From the NCBI RefSeq assembly GCF_003182155.1, contig NZ_QGTG01000001.1, forward strand, positions 1,856,991 through 1,920,990: a stretch of 64,000 nucleotides of DNA, written 5' to 3'. Below are positions 26,973-36,093 of the stretch, in pieces. Position 1 is the stretch's first letter; every line of letters begins with the position of its first letter. Position numbers and translations under genes: made by a program. The DNA is from Chitinophaga sp. S165 (GTDB taxonomy: Bacteria > Bacteroidota > Bacteroidia > Chitinophagales > Chitinophagaceae). The notes below the pieces were generated by a model. It was not told the DNA's origin, ran no database searches, and saw nothing but the letters and a program-made list of their open reading frames with translations.

Positions 26973-28061
26973 ATGTGGCACAACACAAAAGTAACGGAGA
27001 TACTGGGTATAGAATATCCGATCATGCAAGGCCCGTTTGGAGGCCGTCTTTCATCGGTAGAACTGGTGGCGGCAGTATCCAATGCAGGAGGTCTCGGCGG
27101 CTATGGAGCCTACACGCTTACCCCACAAGAGATTATCGATATAGATCAACAAATAAAAGCGGCTACAGGCAAACCTTATAATATCAATTTGTGGGTTTCA
27201 GACAGTGATGCGATCGGCGGTACAGTTAGCGATACTGTATACGAACAGGCAATACAACAGTTCAGGCCTTACTTTGAGGAACTCGGTGTTCCACTGCCAC
27301 ATAAACCAGCACCATTCAATACCAGGTTTGAAAACCAGGTCCAGGTGTTACTTGATATACGTCCAAAGGTATTCAGTTTTGTGTTTGGCGTACCATCGGC
27401 AGATATATTGGAACAATGTCGCAGACAAGGTATCATTACCGCCGGTGCTGCTACCACGCTGGACGAGGCAATAGCATTGGAAAACGCGGGTGTAGACCTG
27501 ATCATTGCTTCTGGTTTTGAAGCCGGCGGACACCGGCCCTCTTTCCTGGCATCCGCAGAAACATCAATGACCGGTACTTTTGTGTTGCTTCAACTGATCA
27601 GGGAAAAAGTAAAAATACCTGTTATTGCTGCCGGTGGCATTGCAGACGGCAAAGGCATTGCGGCGGCTATGATGCTCGGCGCCAGCGCAGCGCAGGTCGG
27701 CACGGCTTTCCTCGCCTGTGACGAATCGAATGCTTCGCCCGCTCACCGGCAGATGTTATTCTCTGATGCAACAAAGTATTCTACGCTTTCCAGAGCTTAT
27801 ACCGGCAGGCTTGGCCGGGGAATAGCCAACAGAATAACGAAAGAAACATCCGGAACTGATCTCCATTTTCTTCCTTTCCCTTTACAAACGACATTTATAT
27901 CATCATTGAGAGCTGCCGCCGTTGAACAGCAAAAGTGGGATATGGTATATTTCTGGGGTGGACAAATAGCACCGATAATTAAACATAGACAGGCTTCAGC
28001 GCTGATGCAATCGCTGATCGAAGAAACAAACGCATGTTTCAACAGTTCGAGCACCAGATGA
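26973..28061 (+). CDS. Nitronate monooxygenase (2-nitropropane dioxygenase family), FMN-dependent
   Basis: The 362-residue TIM-barrel flavoprotein has the family landmarks: IMQGPFGG near the N-terminus, SNAGGLGGYGAYTL, SGFEAGGHR with the catalytic His, and the phosphate-binding AAGGIADGKGI and GASAAQVGTAFL. It would oxidise alkyl nitronates such as propionate 3-nitronate. It is last in the five-gene set and is followed by a strong terminator. Together with an SDR and a tautomerase it suggests a detoxification or small-molecule catabolism operon, which is an inference. Confidence 0.94.
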   Translation: MWHNTKVTEILGIEYPIMQGPFGGRLSSVELVAAVSNAGGLGGYGAYTLTPQEIIDIDQQIKAATGKPYNINLWVSDSDAIGGTVSDTVYEQAIQQFRPYFEELGVPLPHKPAPFNTRFENQVQVLLDIRPKVFSFVFGVPSADILEQCRRQGIITAGAATTLDEAIALENAGVDLIIASGFEAGGHRPSFLASAETSMTGTFVLLQLIREKVKIPVIAAGGIADGKGIAAAMMLGASAAQVGTAFLACDESNASPAHRQMLFSDATKYSTLSRAYTGRLGRGIANRITKETSGTDLHFLPFPLQTTFISSLRAAAVEQQKWDMVYFWGGQIAPIIKHRQASALMQSLIEETNACFNSSSTR

Positions 28062-28071
28062 TGTAAACAGA

Positions 28072-28100
28072 AAAAAGGCTACGTGTGTAGCCTTTTTGTC
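28072..28100 (+). terminator. Terminator after nitronate monooxygenase gene
   Basis: An 11-bp stem (AAAAAGGCTAC / GTAGCCTTTTT) with a GTGT loop is followed by GTCG. Confidence 0.88.
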
Positions 28101-28192
28101 GTTTTATTACAGACTGCATGCAACTTTCTCATTCCACCTGCAACCTTATTATAAAGCTGTTCTGTATTTTATGGTCTCAATCACTATCCTGC

Positions 28193-29377
28193 ATGGTTAA
28201 AAACGAAGAACGTGACAAATGGGTGGATTACCTGCGAGCTACGATCACCGTACTGGTTGTTGCTCACCATTCATCACTTGCCTATACTACATTCGCAAAC
28301 TTTAATAAGGAGGCATACATCACCTCCACACATCCGCTCGTAGATAGTAAAAGATGGATAGGACTGGATATTTTCGAGAACTTCAACGACATATTCTTTA
28401 TGTCGCTTATGTTCTTTATCGGAGGACTGTTCCTTACCAAAAGCATTGCTAAAAAGGGAGCTATGATTTTTATTAAGGATAGATTTTTACGCTTGTTCCT
28501 CCCCTTTCTGTTAATCGGCACTTTGTCAAATCTTATAGCCCATTTCCCCGCATTTTGTGTAGCCCATAATACACTCGATATCAAAGCATATATCATCGAC
28601 TTTTTTACTACCGAAAAATGGCCTGTAGGCCCACCGTGGTTTATATGGGTACTTTTCCTCTTTAACATGTTGTTTGCGTTGACATATGCGTTCATGAAAA
28701 GGACCTATAAAAATACAGGGGACCAGCTGCACGGTTTAGGTAACCAGCCTATGCTGGTATTCCTATCATTGGCTGTGCTGACATGGGTATTATATGTACC
28801 GGTAGCCTATAATACCGGCGCGGGCAAATGGACGGGATGGGGACCGTTCGACTTCCAGCTAAGCCGCATCCTGTTATACTTTGGTTACTTTATGCTGGGT
28901 GCCTTCATTGGAAGTTCCGATTTTCACAATGGCATTTTTGCAAAGGATTCCCGGCTGGTCAGCAACTGGAAGCTATGGGGTTTGCTGGCATTGGCTGTCT
29001 ATCTGATACTAACGGTCTCCGGAGAAAAAGCGGTATTGAAGAATATGGTCATACAAGGCATTATCCCCGAGTTTTCGGCATGGATGATCTATTATACCGT
29101 GTATGTTTTATCGTGCACCCTAACCTGTATTGCATTCGTTACAACCTTCAGGGCCACGGTAAACACGCCGAAACCCTGGCTGGACTCATTATCCGCCAAT
29201 GCATACCTCATGTACCTGATCCACTACATCTTTGTTATATGGACACAGTTTTTCCTATTGGATATTGATACACCGGCGATTGTCAAATTCACCATTGTAT
29301 TTTTGAATGCGTTGATCGTCAGTTGGATGATCAGCATTTTACTCAGAAAATCCTCTTTCGCAAAGAGATACCTATAA
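28193..29377 (+). CDS. Acyltransferase family 3 membrane protein
   Basis: The 394-residue integral membrane protein has about ten helices and the acyltransferase-3 start: WVDYLRATITVLVVAHHSSL, with the His that is catalytic in the family. Family members such as OatA and the glucan C-type proteins O-acylate cell-surface sugars. The start at 28193 (MVKNEERDKWVDYL) is typical of the family. The open frame runs back to 28118, but that would add a 25-residue non-family extension. Confidence 0.88.
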   Translation: MVKNEERDKWVDYLRATITVLVVAHHSSLAYTTFANFNKEAYITSTHPLVDSKRWIGLDIFENFNDIFFMSLMFFIGGLFLTKSIAKKGAMIFIKDRFLRLFLPFLLIGTLSNLIAHFPAFCVAHNTLDIKAYIIDFFTTEKWPVGPPWFIWVLFLFNMLFALTYAFMKRTYKNTGDQLHGLGNQPMLVFLSLAVLTWVLYVPVAYNTGAGKWTGWGPFDFQLSRILLYFGYFMLGAFIGSSDFHNGIFAKDSRLVSNWKLWGLLALAVYLILTVSGEKAVLKNMVIQGIIPEFSAWMIYYTVYVLSCTLTCIAFVTTFRATVNTPKPWLDSLSANAYLMYLIHYIFVIWTQFFLLDIDTPAIVKFTIVFLNALIVSWMISILLRKSSFAKRYL

Positions 29378-29380
29378 TGC

Positions 29381-29414
29381 AACGAGGCCGTCCCAGATTT
29401 GAGACGGCCTCGTT
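29381..29414. terminator. Bidirectional terminator between the acyltransferase and chitinase genes
   Basis: A perfect 12-bp stem AACGAGGCCGTC / GACGGCCTCGTT serves two convergent genes. Confidence 0.87.
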
Positions 29415-29444
29415 CAATAAGGATTCGTTGATTCGGTATTACTA

Positions 29445-31844
29445 CTATTCTACAACTACTTTCTTACGGCTATCGCCGATTGAAATGATATAGATACCTT
29501 TAGGCCATGAAGAAATATCTACCTGCAGCTGGTTAACATTACCGTTAACTTTAGCCTGATATACTCTCTTACCAGCGATGCTGTAAACTTCTAAAACAGC
29601 AGCTTTAGCAGCACCTTTCAGTTGAATGTTCATCAGGTTTGTAGCCGGGTTTGGCGATACATTCACAGAGAATGCATTTTCAGTTCCTTTTACAGAAGTA
29701 GCCATTGTAAGTGTTCTTCCAGCTACAGGTGCAGCAGGATACACTTCAAATTCCCAGATGGAGAATCCATATGGAGTAGCTCTCTGCAGACCATGAACCC
29801 TTACATAACGGGCATTCACTGTTGCGAAGCTCAGATCAGCAGTACCACCGGTGCCGTTAGTTACAGATTTCTGTACGGTCCAGTTGATAGTATCATTAGA
29901 AGTTTCGATAGTATAAGATGTTGCGTAAGCATTTTCCCATTTCACTACAACTCTTGAGATATCTTTTGCTGTGCCCAGATCAACCGCTAACCATTCGTTA
30001 TCAGTATAAGCGGAAGACCAGCGTGTTGTTGTAGCGTTGCCATCAACAGCAGCAGTAGCGGGGAAATCTGGTGTTTCGATAGAAGACGCCCAAACGGTTT
30101 TGTTAGCCGCTGCGTTATCAGATTGAGATTGCAGGGCAAAAGTAAACGAAGTGAAGTTGAACTCGTTAGCATCAAACACTACACGCAGTACTTTCTGACC
30201 TGCAGTTAATGCTGATGTAGTTACATTTACATTAGCCCAGGTCTGCCAGCCACCTGTATTTGGTACTGTAATAGTACCGGAGATGTTCTGACCGTTCAGT
30301 TCCACATGGAATGTTTTTCCTGCAGCTATTGCAGCTACTCTTGCCTGTAAAGTATAAATACCGGCCTGACCGATGTTCACTGTGTATTCCAGCCATTCGC
30401 CAGTCTGGATAGTACCTACATTGTATCCGCCTTCAGTAGCAGCTTCAATATCTACTCCTTCAGTAGTGCGGTACTGTCCCTGTGTATTGGTAGCTGTCAG
30501 ATCATGATAAGCTACACCTTCACCGCCATTGTCGAAGTCTTCCGCTTCAATTTTGCCAGGAATAGCCCATGCAGTTCCACCGTGAGGAGCCTGTGGTGCT
30601 GCACCATATACTTCCAGTTCAAATATAGAGAAACCATATGTAGTTGCTCTTGTAGCACAATTGATCCTTACATAACGGCCATTACCTGATAATCCTGTCA
30701 GATCATTAACCAGTGTAGTATTACCTGTAACAGATTTTACCGGTGTCCAGTCGTTAGTATTTGAAGATACCTCTACCTGATAAGCAGTTGCATAAGCAGC
30801 TTCCCAGGTAATCTTCACCCTGTTGATATCGTAGTTAGCGCCCAGGTCAACGTAGATCCACTGCTGATCAGCAAAAGTGGAAGCCCAGCGGGTTCCGTAG
30901 TTACCGTCAGTAGCATTCGCCGCTGATACATTCACAGGTGCATTTGCTTCAGTTGAAGATACGCTCACTGGCTTGTTGGATGCCAGGTTCTGCGGAACCG
31001 GATTACCAACACCACCTTTACAAACGTTACCCAGTGTGTTGTAGATAGCGTTGATATCACCATATTCTGTAGCAATATCCCAGATCATGATACCAGCTGA
31101 AGTAGATTTTGCAAGATTGGCCTTTCTGATATGCTCTGCAGTATTGTTATGTTCCTCATAGAATGGAACACCCAGCATTCTTTTATTCTGTGGCACACCA
31201 CGTGATGTCCAGTAAGCGATAGAACTGCTCGCAAGGGCATCGCCACCATAACACATAATGTTCACCAGGTCTAACATGGAAACGTTATCATAATGGTCAC
31301 CGTTATTGCTGGCGCTTTCAGAAACCGCCGCAGTGAACAGCTTACCCATGCTATGGAACCTGTTACCGAGTACAGTAGCAACGCTATTCCATCTGGCTTT
31401 TGTAGTAGGATATTCCCAGTCCAGGTCAATACCATCCAGGTTGTACTTCGTGATCAGATTAGCACAGGCATTTGCCAGGTTGTTGATCGCAGTAGGATTA
31501 GTTGAAATGGCTTCAAAAGGTGTGTTGCTTGGTGAAGACGTCAGCCAGCCACCAATTGACAACAGTACTTTTACATTCGCGGCGTGAGCCCTGTTTACGA
31601 GGTCAGTCAGCGTAGCACCACCGTCTACACTGCCTATGTTACCGTCGCTGCCTGGAATTGCAAACGCATAACAAATATGGGTGTACTTACTGTAATCAAC
31701 TTTTGAAGGACTGTCGATGTAAGCACTACCACCGGCTACCCATGAGGGATAATAACCCACGATATTGTAACATGATACCTGGGCAAAACCGGCCCCTGAT
31801 AACGCCAGGAGCGCAACGAGAAATAGTAGTTTAATTCTCTGCAT
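29445..31844 (-). CDS. Secreted multidomain GH18 chitinase with type IX secretion tail
   Basis: This 799-residue enzyme starts with a signal peptide (residues 1-21). The GH18 barrel (about 25-285) carries the catalytic DGIDLDWE (residues 137-144), where Glu144 is the acid, and the SIGGW strand near 96-100. Next come an F5/8 type C (discoidin, CBM32-like) domain (about 290-420), a CBM6-like domain starting at IPGKIEAEDFDNGG (about 428-570), a second F5/8 C domain (about 585-720) and a type IX secretion sorting domain at the C-terminus (VSPNPATNLMNIQL, GIYIISIGDSRKKVVVE). It should hydrolyse chitin outside the cell. Two nearly parallel discoidin modules suggest internal duplication. Confidence 0.95.
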   Translation of the reverse strand: MQRIKLLFLVALLALSGAGFAQVSCYNIVGYYPSWVAGGSAYIDSPSKVDYSKYTHICYAFAIPGSDGNIGSVDGGATLTDLVNRAHAANVKVLLSIGGWLTSSPSNTPFEAISTNPTAINNLANACANLITKYNLDGIDLDWEYPTTKARWNSVATVLGNRFHSMGKLFTAAVSESASNNGDHYDNVSMLDLVNIMCYGGDALASSSIAYWTSRGVPQNKRMLGVPFYEEHNNTAEHIRKANLAKSTSAGIMIWDIATEYGDINAIYNTLGNVCKGGVGNPVPQNLASNKPVSVSSTEANAPVNVSAANATDGNYGTRWASTFADQQWIYVDLGANYDINRVKITWEAAYATAYQVEVSSNTNDWTPVKSVTGNTTLVNDLTGLSGNGRYVRINCATRATTYGFSIFELEVYGAAPQAPHGGTAWAIPGKIEAEDFDNGGEGVAYHDLTATNTQGQYRTTEGVDIEAATEGGYNVGTIQTGEWLEYTVNIGQAGIYTLQARVAAIAAGKTFHVELNGQNISGTITVPNTGGWQTWANVNVTTSALTAGQKVLRVVFDANEFNFTSFTFALQSQSDNAAANKTVWASSIETPDFPATAAVDGNATTTRWSSAYTDNEWLAVDLGTAKDISRVVVKWENAYATSYTIETSNDTINWTVQKSVTNGTGGTADLSFATVNARYVRVHGLQRATPYGFSIWEFEVYPAAPVAGRTLTMATSVKGTENAFSVNVSPNPATNLMNIQLKGAAKAAVLEVYSIAGKRVYQAKVNGNVNQLQVDISSWPKGIYIISIGDSRKKVVVE

Positions 31845-32314
31845 AATTAGAGTTTTAATGATTATATGAAGGATATATCTAAAAAAAGAGGGAAGGATCC
31901 CGGAGGCAGGATACTTGTAGTCATAAGTATATTACATATCCCTGGCTACACCTTGAAGGATCAGGTATAGTCACAGCGTGATATGAATGATTTGCATCAA
32001 TGTAATTGTCCTGTGCTGAAAGCTACAGGCTCATTGTAATGGTCAAGAATTTCTTCAAATTGTAATGGAAGTTTAATTGGTTATTCTGATAGGTTTTCCG
32101 GATGACTGATATCGTCTTTTAATAATATAAAGATATATCTAATTAGTATCCCCACCAATAGGATATTGATCCTATTGTCATTTTTTTCAACGATGCAGAC
32201 ACACCGGATTGATAATTAACGTAATAAAAAAAGGAACTTTTTCAATTTACCGGTTATTATACCGGAATCAATGTAATGAGGCTGGGAATGGGGAACAAAA
32301 GGAAAAGTGATTAT
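31845..32314. other. Intergenic region upstream of the chitinase gene, with repeats
   Basis: About 470 bases with no gene. It contains two exact copies of ATTGTAATGG at 32033 and 32059 and a perfect inverted repeat AATAGGAT-N4-ATCCTATT at 32157-32176. These may be regulator sites for the chitinase; no canonical TAnnTTTG was seen. Confidence 0.45.
32157..32176. repeat. Perfect 8-bp inverted repeat upstream of the chitinase gene
   Basis: AATAGGAT and ATCCTATT are separated by ATTG. It may be an operator; it is too AT-rich and poorly placed to be a good terminator. Confidence 0.4.
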
Positions 32315-32350
32315 AACGCAGAAGCAGCATACGAAAGCTGCTTCTGCGTT
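32315..32350 (-). terminator. Terminator after the PHP-domain gene
   Basis: A perfect 14-bp stem AACGCAGAAGCAGC / GCTGCTTCTGCGTT with an 8-base loop lies right after the stop codon of the minus-strand gene. Confidence 0.75.
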
Positions 32351-32357
32351 AAATAAA

Positions 32358-33590
32358 TTAAAAGTCAGGGTCGAAATTGAAGAAAATTGGATTAGACAAA
32401 CCAACCATATTCCCGCTCAGTTTCATTGATTCCGGTACCTGTGGATATGGTGTAGGCGGTCCTTCTACAGTCACCCTGTAATAGGTCCTTCCTGTAGTTC
32501 CCGGAGTATCGGTAAACTCGGCAACAGGTGTTTTACCCGTTACCTTTAAGGTATCAAACTTATTTCCGTTCTTCACGACATAGATCGTATAGGTTTCTTC
32601 CGGTACAGTTTTTCCGCTTAGTTGTATACTGAACTTCACCGGCTTACCTGTCGGTCTGGTATTATCTCCCATCATCATATCCATCTTACCGTCCTGGTCC
32701 AGATCTGCATAGAATTCAACACGCGGCGCATAAGGATTTGCACTGACTGATACACGGCCATTCGTAAGCGCATCCACTACTGCCTGTGAAGTCCGCGAGG
32801 TAGCATAAACCCACGTTGTTGGTGTACCTACGTAATTTGCTGTAGCCTGTACACTATTCTTTGTTGCTTTATCGGGCGTGTCGGGTGTACCATGATGCGC
32901 ATCACTTCCTCCCCTGCCGGTCAACTTACGACCAGACGAAAGCATATCGTCCCATATCATGATCGCATTTTCATTCTTAGACCAGATAGCGGAGTTCCAT
33001 ACTTCGATAGATTCTATCATGTCATAGGAGTATCCGAAATGATCTTTGCCACTGGGATGATTGGCAGACAGGTGAACACCTAATTGTTTCTTCACAGCGC
33101 CAATTACAATATCACGCTGATCGCGCACATCATACAACCGCTGGTGATCGTATGGTTTCGCGGAAAAAACATTGCCATGCCCGCGGGTAGTCGTCCATTC
33201 AGCACCATACAACAACAATACTGAATCTGATTTAAATTCAGGGTCCGCCCAGGTATTATGGGCTACATCTCCCTCTACATGGTTATCATGATCTGTTATA
33301 GCGACATAATCAATGCCCGCGGCTTTGGAAAAGGCGATGATCTTTGAAATGGGATTATTGGAAGACTCCTTGCTATGCCTGGAGTGCAGATGCAGGTCAC
33401 CCTTTAGCCACACACCACCTTTGAGGTTTGCCACTGGCGGCAACGTATTGAGTTCAGCCGGCGCCCATGGGTTACTGTGAGTTGCCTGCGCCATCACAGC
33501 ATAGTTAATAAAGCTGGTCATACCTATTACCAATCCGGTACAGGCTACGCCTTTCAACAGCGTTTTTTTTCCATTGTTCTTGAACATCAT
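32358..33590 (-). CDS. Exported PHP-domain metallohydrolase, CehA/McbA-like
   Basis: The 410-residue protein has an N-terminal signal region (about 10-35) and a PHP domain with its metal-binding motifs: GDLHLHS (64-70), ITDHDNH (98-104), YGAEWTTTRGHGN, SANHPSG and GGSDAHHG. PHP enzymes use a trinuclear metal site for phosphoester or related hydrolysis. After the PHP domain comes a C-terminal beta region (about 290-400), probably a carbohydrate-binding-like sandwich. Substrate is unknown. A start at 33587 is equally possible. Confidence 0.9.
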   Translation of the reverse strand: MMFKNNGKKTLLKGVACTGLVIGMTSFINYAVMAQATHSNPWAPAELNTLPPVANLKGGVWLKGDLHLHSRHSKESSNNPISKIIAFSKAAGIDYVAITDHDNHVEGDVAHNTWADPEFKSDSVLLLYGAEWTTTRGHGNVFSAKPYDHQRLYDVRDQRDIVIGAVKKQLGVHLSANHPSGKDHFGYSYDMIESIEVWNSAIWSKNENAIMIWDDMLSSGRKLTGRGGSDAHHGTPDTPDKATKNSVQATANYVGTPTTWVYATSRTSQAVVDALTNGRVSVSANPYAPRVEFYADLDQDGKMDMMMGDNTRPTGKPVKFSIQLSGKTVPEETYTIYVVKNGNKFDTLKVTGKTPVAEFTDTPGTTGRTYYRVTVEGPPTPYPQVPESMKLSGNMVGLSNPIFFNFDPDF

Positions 33591-33879
33591 ATTAAAGTTA
33601 TTATGGTGGCAATTAAGCAGCGTATCAAACAGCGGTAATTGGTGTATGCGCCCGCAAAGGTATATATCGGCAAAAGCTGACGATGTTAAATTTAGATCAA
33701 GAGATCATTAAATGTGATGACTGGTTTGGCTATTTAAGCCTCATTACGGGCGTTAACAATAAATAACAGTCTCGGATAGGGTCTGGCACAGTTTTGTCAT
33801 TATTCAAGCTGAAAAGAAGTTTAAACGGACTGCAGAACGCTTAACTAAATATTCATCACGCTAAATTAAACTTCACAAC

Positions 33880-34020
33880 ATGAAAGCTTTAAAGTATTTT
33901 ATCATAATAGCAGTAGTTGTTTCCGGATTAAGCAGTTGCCTGGTTGTTCGTGACAGGCCGGGTTATCATCATCCACGCCCTCACCATCATTATCATGGGC
34001 ATGGACATCACAGATATTAA
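33880..34020 (+). CDS. 46-residue His-rich lipoprotein
   Basis: A short gene, easily missed. The signal peptide (MKALKYFIIIAVVVSGLSSC) ends in lipobox LSSC with Cys20. The mature part is only 26 residues and contains ten His, in clusters such as YHHPRPHHHYHGHGHHRY. It may bind divalent metal at the cell surface or periplasm. A clear terminator at 34027 follows the stop codon. Function is inferred from composition only. Confidence 0.75.
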   Translation: MKALKYFIIIAVVVSGLSSCLVVRDRPGYHHPRPHHHYHGHGHHRY

Positions 34021-34026
34021 TAGAAA

Positions 34027-34052
34027 AAGCCCCTCTGAAATGAGGGGCCTTC
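34027..34052. terminator. Bidirectional terminator between the His-rich lipoprotein and the SDR gene
   Basis: Stem GCCCCTC / GAGGGGC with a 6-base loop, preceded by AAAAA and followed by CTTCTGTTT. Confidence 0.75.
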
Positions 34053-34076
34053 TGTTTACGTATTACCCAACCGGCA

Positions 34077-34817
34077 TCAGGTAATCGAAAGCCCGCCGTC
34101 AACAGGCAATATAGTACCCGTTACCCATGTAGAGTCGGCAGTAACAAGCATTGCAACATGCGCTACTATGTCTGATACATTGCCTCTTCTCTGTAAAGGA
34201 ATGGATGTTCTTTCGCTTTCATGAATGGCCTGGATGATCTCCACCGGCAGTCCTGCGTTATCCAGGACCGGCGTGTTGGTAGGACCCGGCGCTATTGCAT
34301 TTACGCGGATACCATGCAGCGCCAGCTCCAGCGCCCATACCTTCGTCAGCATATTAATACCGGCTTTTGCAGCGGCATAAGCGCTGAGCTCCGGATAGAC
34401 CTTTATTCCATGACTACTACTGATGTTGATGATATGTCCTTTAGTTGCTGTAAGGAATTCAATACAGCCGGAGCTAAGCAGTGAAGGAGCTATAACATGC
34501 GTGCGGTACATATCCGCCATTGACTTACTTTTGATCTGTTTCAACGGCGTCAGTTCCACATGACCAGCATTGTTAACAAGTACATCCAGTTTACCATCCC
34601 AGGTTGAACGGATGAACTGAAATATTTTTAATTCATCACCTTCTATAAGTGTGTCATACTCTAATGCATGCAGCCCGGGCATAGCGTTTGACAAAGCAGC
34701 AAGTTTCTCTTTATTTCTGCCTGTTATCAAAACCTGCCATCCTTCTGCATAAAAATATCGTGCAATTCCCTCTCCTATACCGGAAGTTCCTCCTGTGATC
34801 AAAATGCTCTTTTTCAT
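34077..34817 (-). CDS. SDR family oxidoreductase
   Basis: The 246-residue protein has TGGTSGIG near the N-terminus, NNAGH, a catalytic Ser in ISSSHG, the YxxxK motif in AYAAAKAGI, and the C-terminal VTGTILPVDGGLS. It should be an NAD(P)-dependent oxidoreductase; substrate is unknown. The start at 34817 gives the normal Rossmann N-terminus, while the frame open to 34868 adds 17 residues with no match to the family. A partial -7 box (TTCCTTTG, 34838-34845, minus strand) lies between these two starts. Confidence 0.92.
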   Translation of the reverse strand: MKKSILITGGTSGIGEGIARYFYAEGWQVLITGRNKEKLAALSNAMPGLHALEYDTLIEGDELKIFQFIRSTWDGKLDVLVNNAGHVELTPLKQIKSKSMADMYRTHVIAPSLLSSGCIEFLTATKGHIINISSSHGIKVYPELSAYAAAKAGINMLTKVWALELALHGIRVNAIAPGPTNTPVLDNAGLPVEIIQAIHESERTSIPLQRRGNVSDIVAHVAMLVTADSTWVTGTILPVDGGLSIT

Positions 34818-35010
34818 AAAACTCACTGATTTTGATGCAAAGGAAGGCAGCAATGAGGGACTTTTCAAGAGCTTACCGCAGGGTAAGTGAATATAGTCAG
34901 GGTTGGTTTTAGCTATTTTGAAGCTTTTTCAAAAACGGATCCTGGGGCTTATAACAGAAAAATGACATTAGCCTTTTGACAATTATTCCAACTGGAGTTG
35001 ACACCGGAGA

Positions 35011-36087
35011 TTATTTATGATATCGCTGCTGCAATTGTTTGAACAAGGCATCCATTTTTTCATTGCTTTCAGCGCTGGCTGGATGTGCTTTAATATCCTG
35101 CTGTACGTAGCGGATGCGGTTATCGGTCAACGGATGGGTGCTGATAAACTCAGGGACCTTTATCTTCTGGTCCAGCTTCTTCAATTCCTGCATTAACCGC
35201 AGCATGCCCTGTTGGTCCAGGTGATTGCTGCGCATGGTTTTCAGGCCGGTGATATCTGCCTGTTCCTCATACTTGCGGGAATACGTAAGGCTATATATAG
35301 AGCTGGCATTAGCATACAGGATACTTGTAGCGTCTCCGACATTACTAAGCACTACAGACAACAACATTGTTGTACTCATGTCACGGCATAATTTTCTGAC
35401 AGAGTGACGATGAGCGACATGGGCCACTTCATGAGATAACAGCGCGGCCAGTTCTTCTTTGGTTTTTAATTTCTCCAGCAATCCCGTATATACCATTACA
35501 TAACCACCAGGAAGCGCATATGCATTCTCTATATTGCTGGGCACTACAGTAAAGACAAGTGAGTCAGGAGTATCCCATTTCATCTCTGCAGCAAATTTCG
35601 TCAGCAGTTGGCTGCCTGCTGTATCAATCTCTTCCAGCATACTCTGACGGGCCGTTTCACCGATCTTTTTATCAAAAGATCTTGGCAGCTGATCAACAAT
35701 CCTGTCGGCACACCAGGGCAGTATAAAGAAATGTCCTGCAAGCAGGATACCGATCACTATGATCAATGAAATCAGACCGACCTTATAGCCACCACGCAAT
35801 GCCAGTTCATGTAAACTGGCACCGCGTGTGTGTCTGTAAATCTGAAGGAATGTTTCTACAAAAACAGGGTCATGCACTTCCAGCGTACCCGCATCGTCTC
35901 CCGTAGAAGTGATACGGATAAAATTGCGGTCGCTTACCTGAACAGTGATCTCTGTAAAGAGCCATTGCAGCTTTTTAGCAGGCATACCTTCGCGGGCATG
36001 ATCCAGCAACAGGCTCTCTGTGAAAATCTGAACAGTGACAGGAATTGCTTTTGCTACCTTGTGATCGTAAAAATCTCCTTTATACAT
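35011..36087 (-). CDS. M48 family metalloprotease, membrane-anchored
   Basis: The 358-residue protein has an N-terminal cytoplasmic or soluble part (1-95), a membrane helix (about 103-127) and a peptidase M48 domain with LLSHEVAHVAHRHS (zinc-binding HExxH) and the downstream EEQADITGLKTM that holds the third ligand. It may degrade misfolded envelope proteins. It lies 6 bases after the DUF898 gene and is probably co-transcribed with it. The N-terminal extension before the helix is unusual for BepA or HtpX. Confidence 0.92.
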   Translation of the reverse strand: MYKGDFYDHKVAKAIPVTVQIFTESLLLDHAREGMPAKKLQWLFTEITVQVSDRNFIRITSTGDDAGTLEVHDPVFVETFLQIYRHTRGASLHELALRGGYKVGLISLIIVIGILLAGHFFILPWCADRIVDQLPRSFDKKIGETARQSMLEEIDTAGSQLLTKFAAEMKWDTPDSLVFTVVPSNIENAYALPGGYVMVYTGLLEKLKTKEELAALLSHEVAHVAHRHSVRKLCRDMSTTMLLSVVLSNVGDATSILYANASSIYSLTYSRKYEEQADITGLKTMRSNHLDQQGMLRLMQELKKLDQKIKVPEFISTHPLTDNRIRYVQQDIKAHPASAESNEKMDALFKQLQQRYHK

Positions 36088-36093
36088 GTCTTA

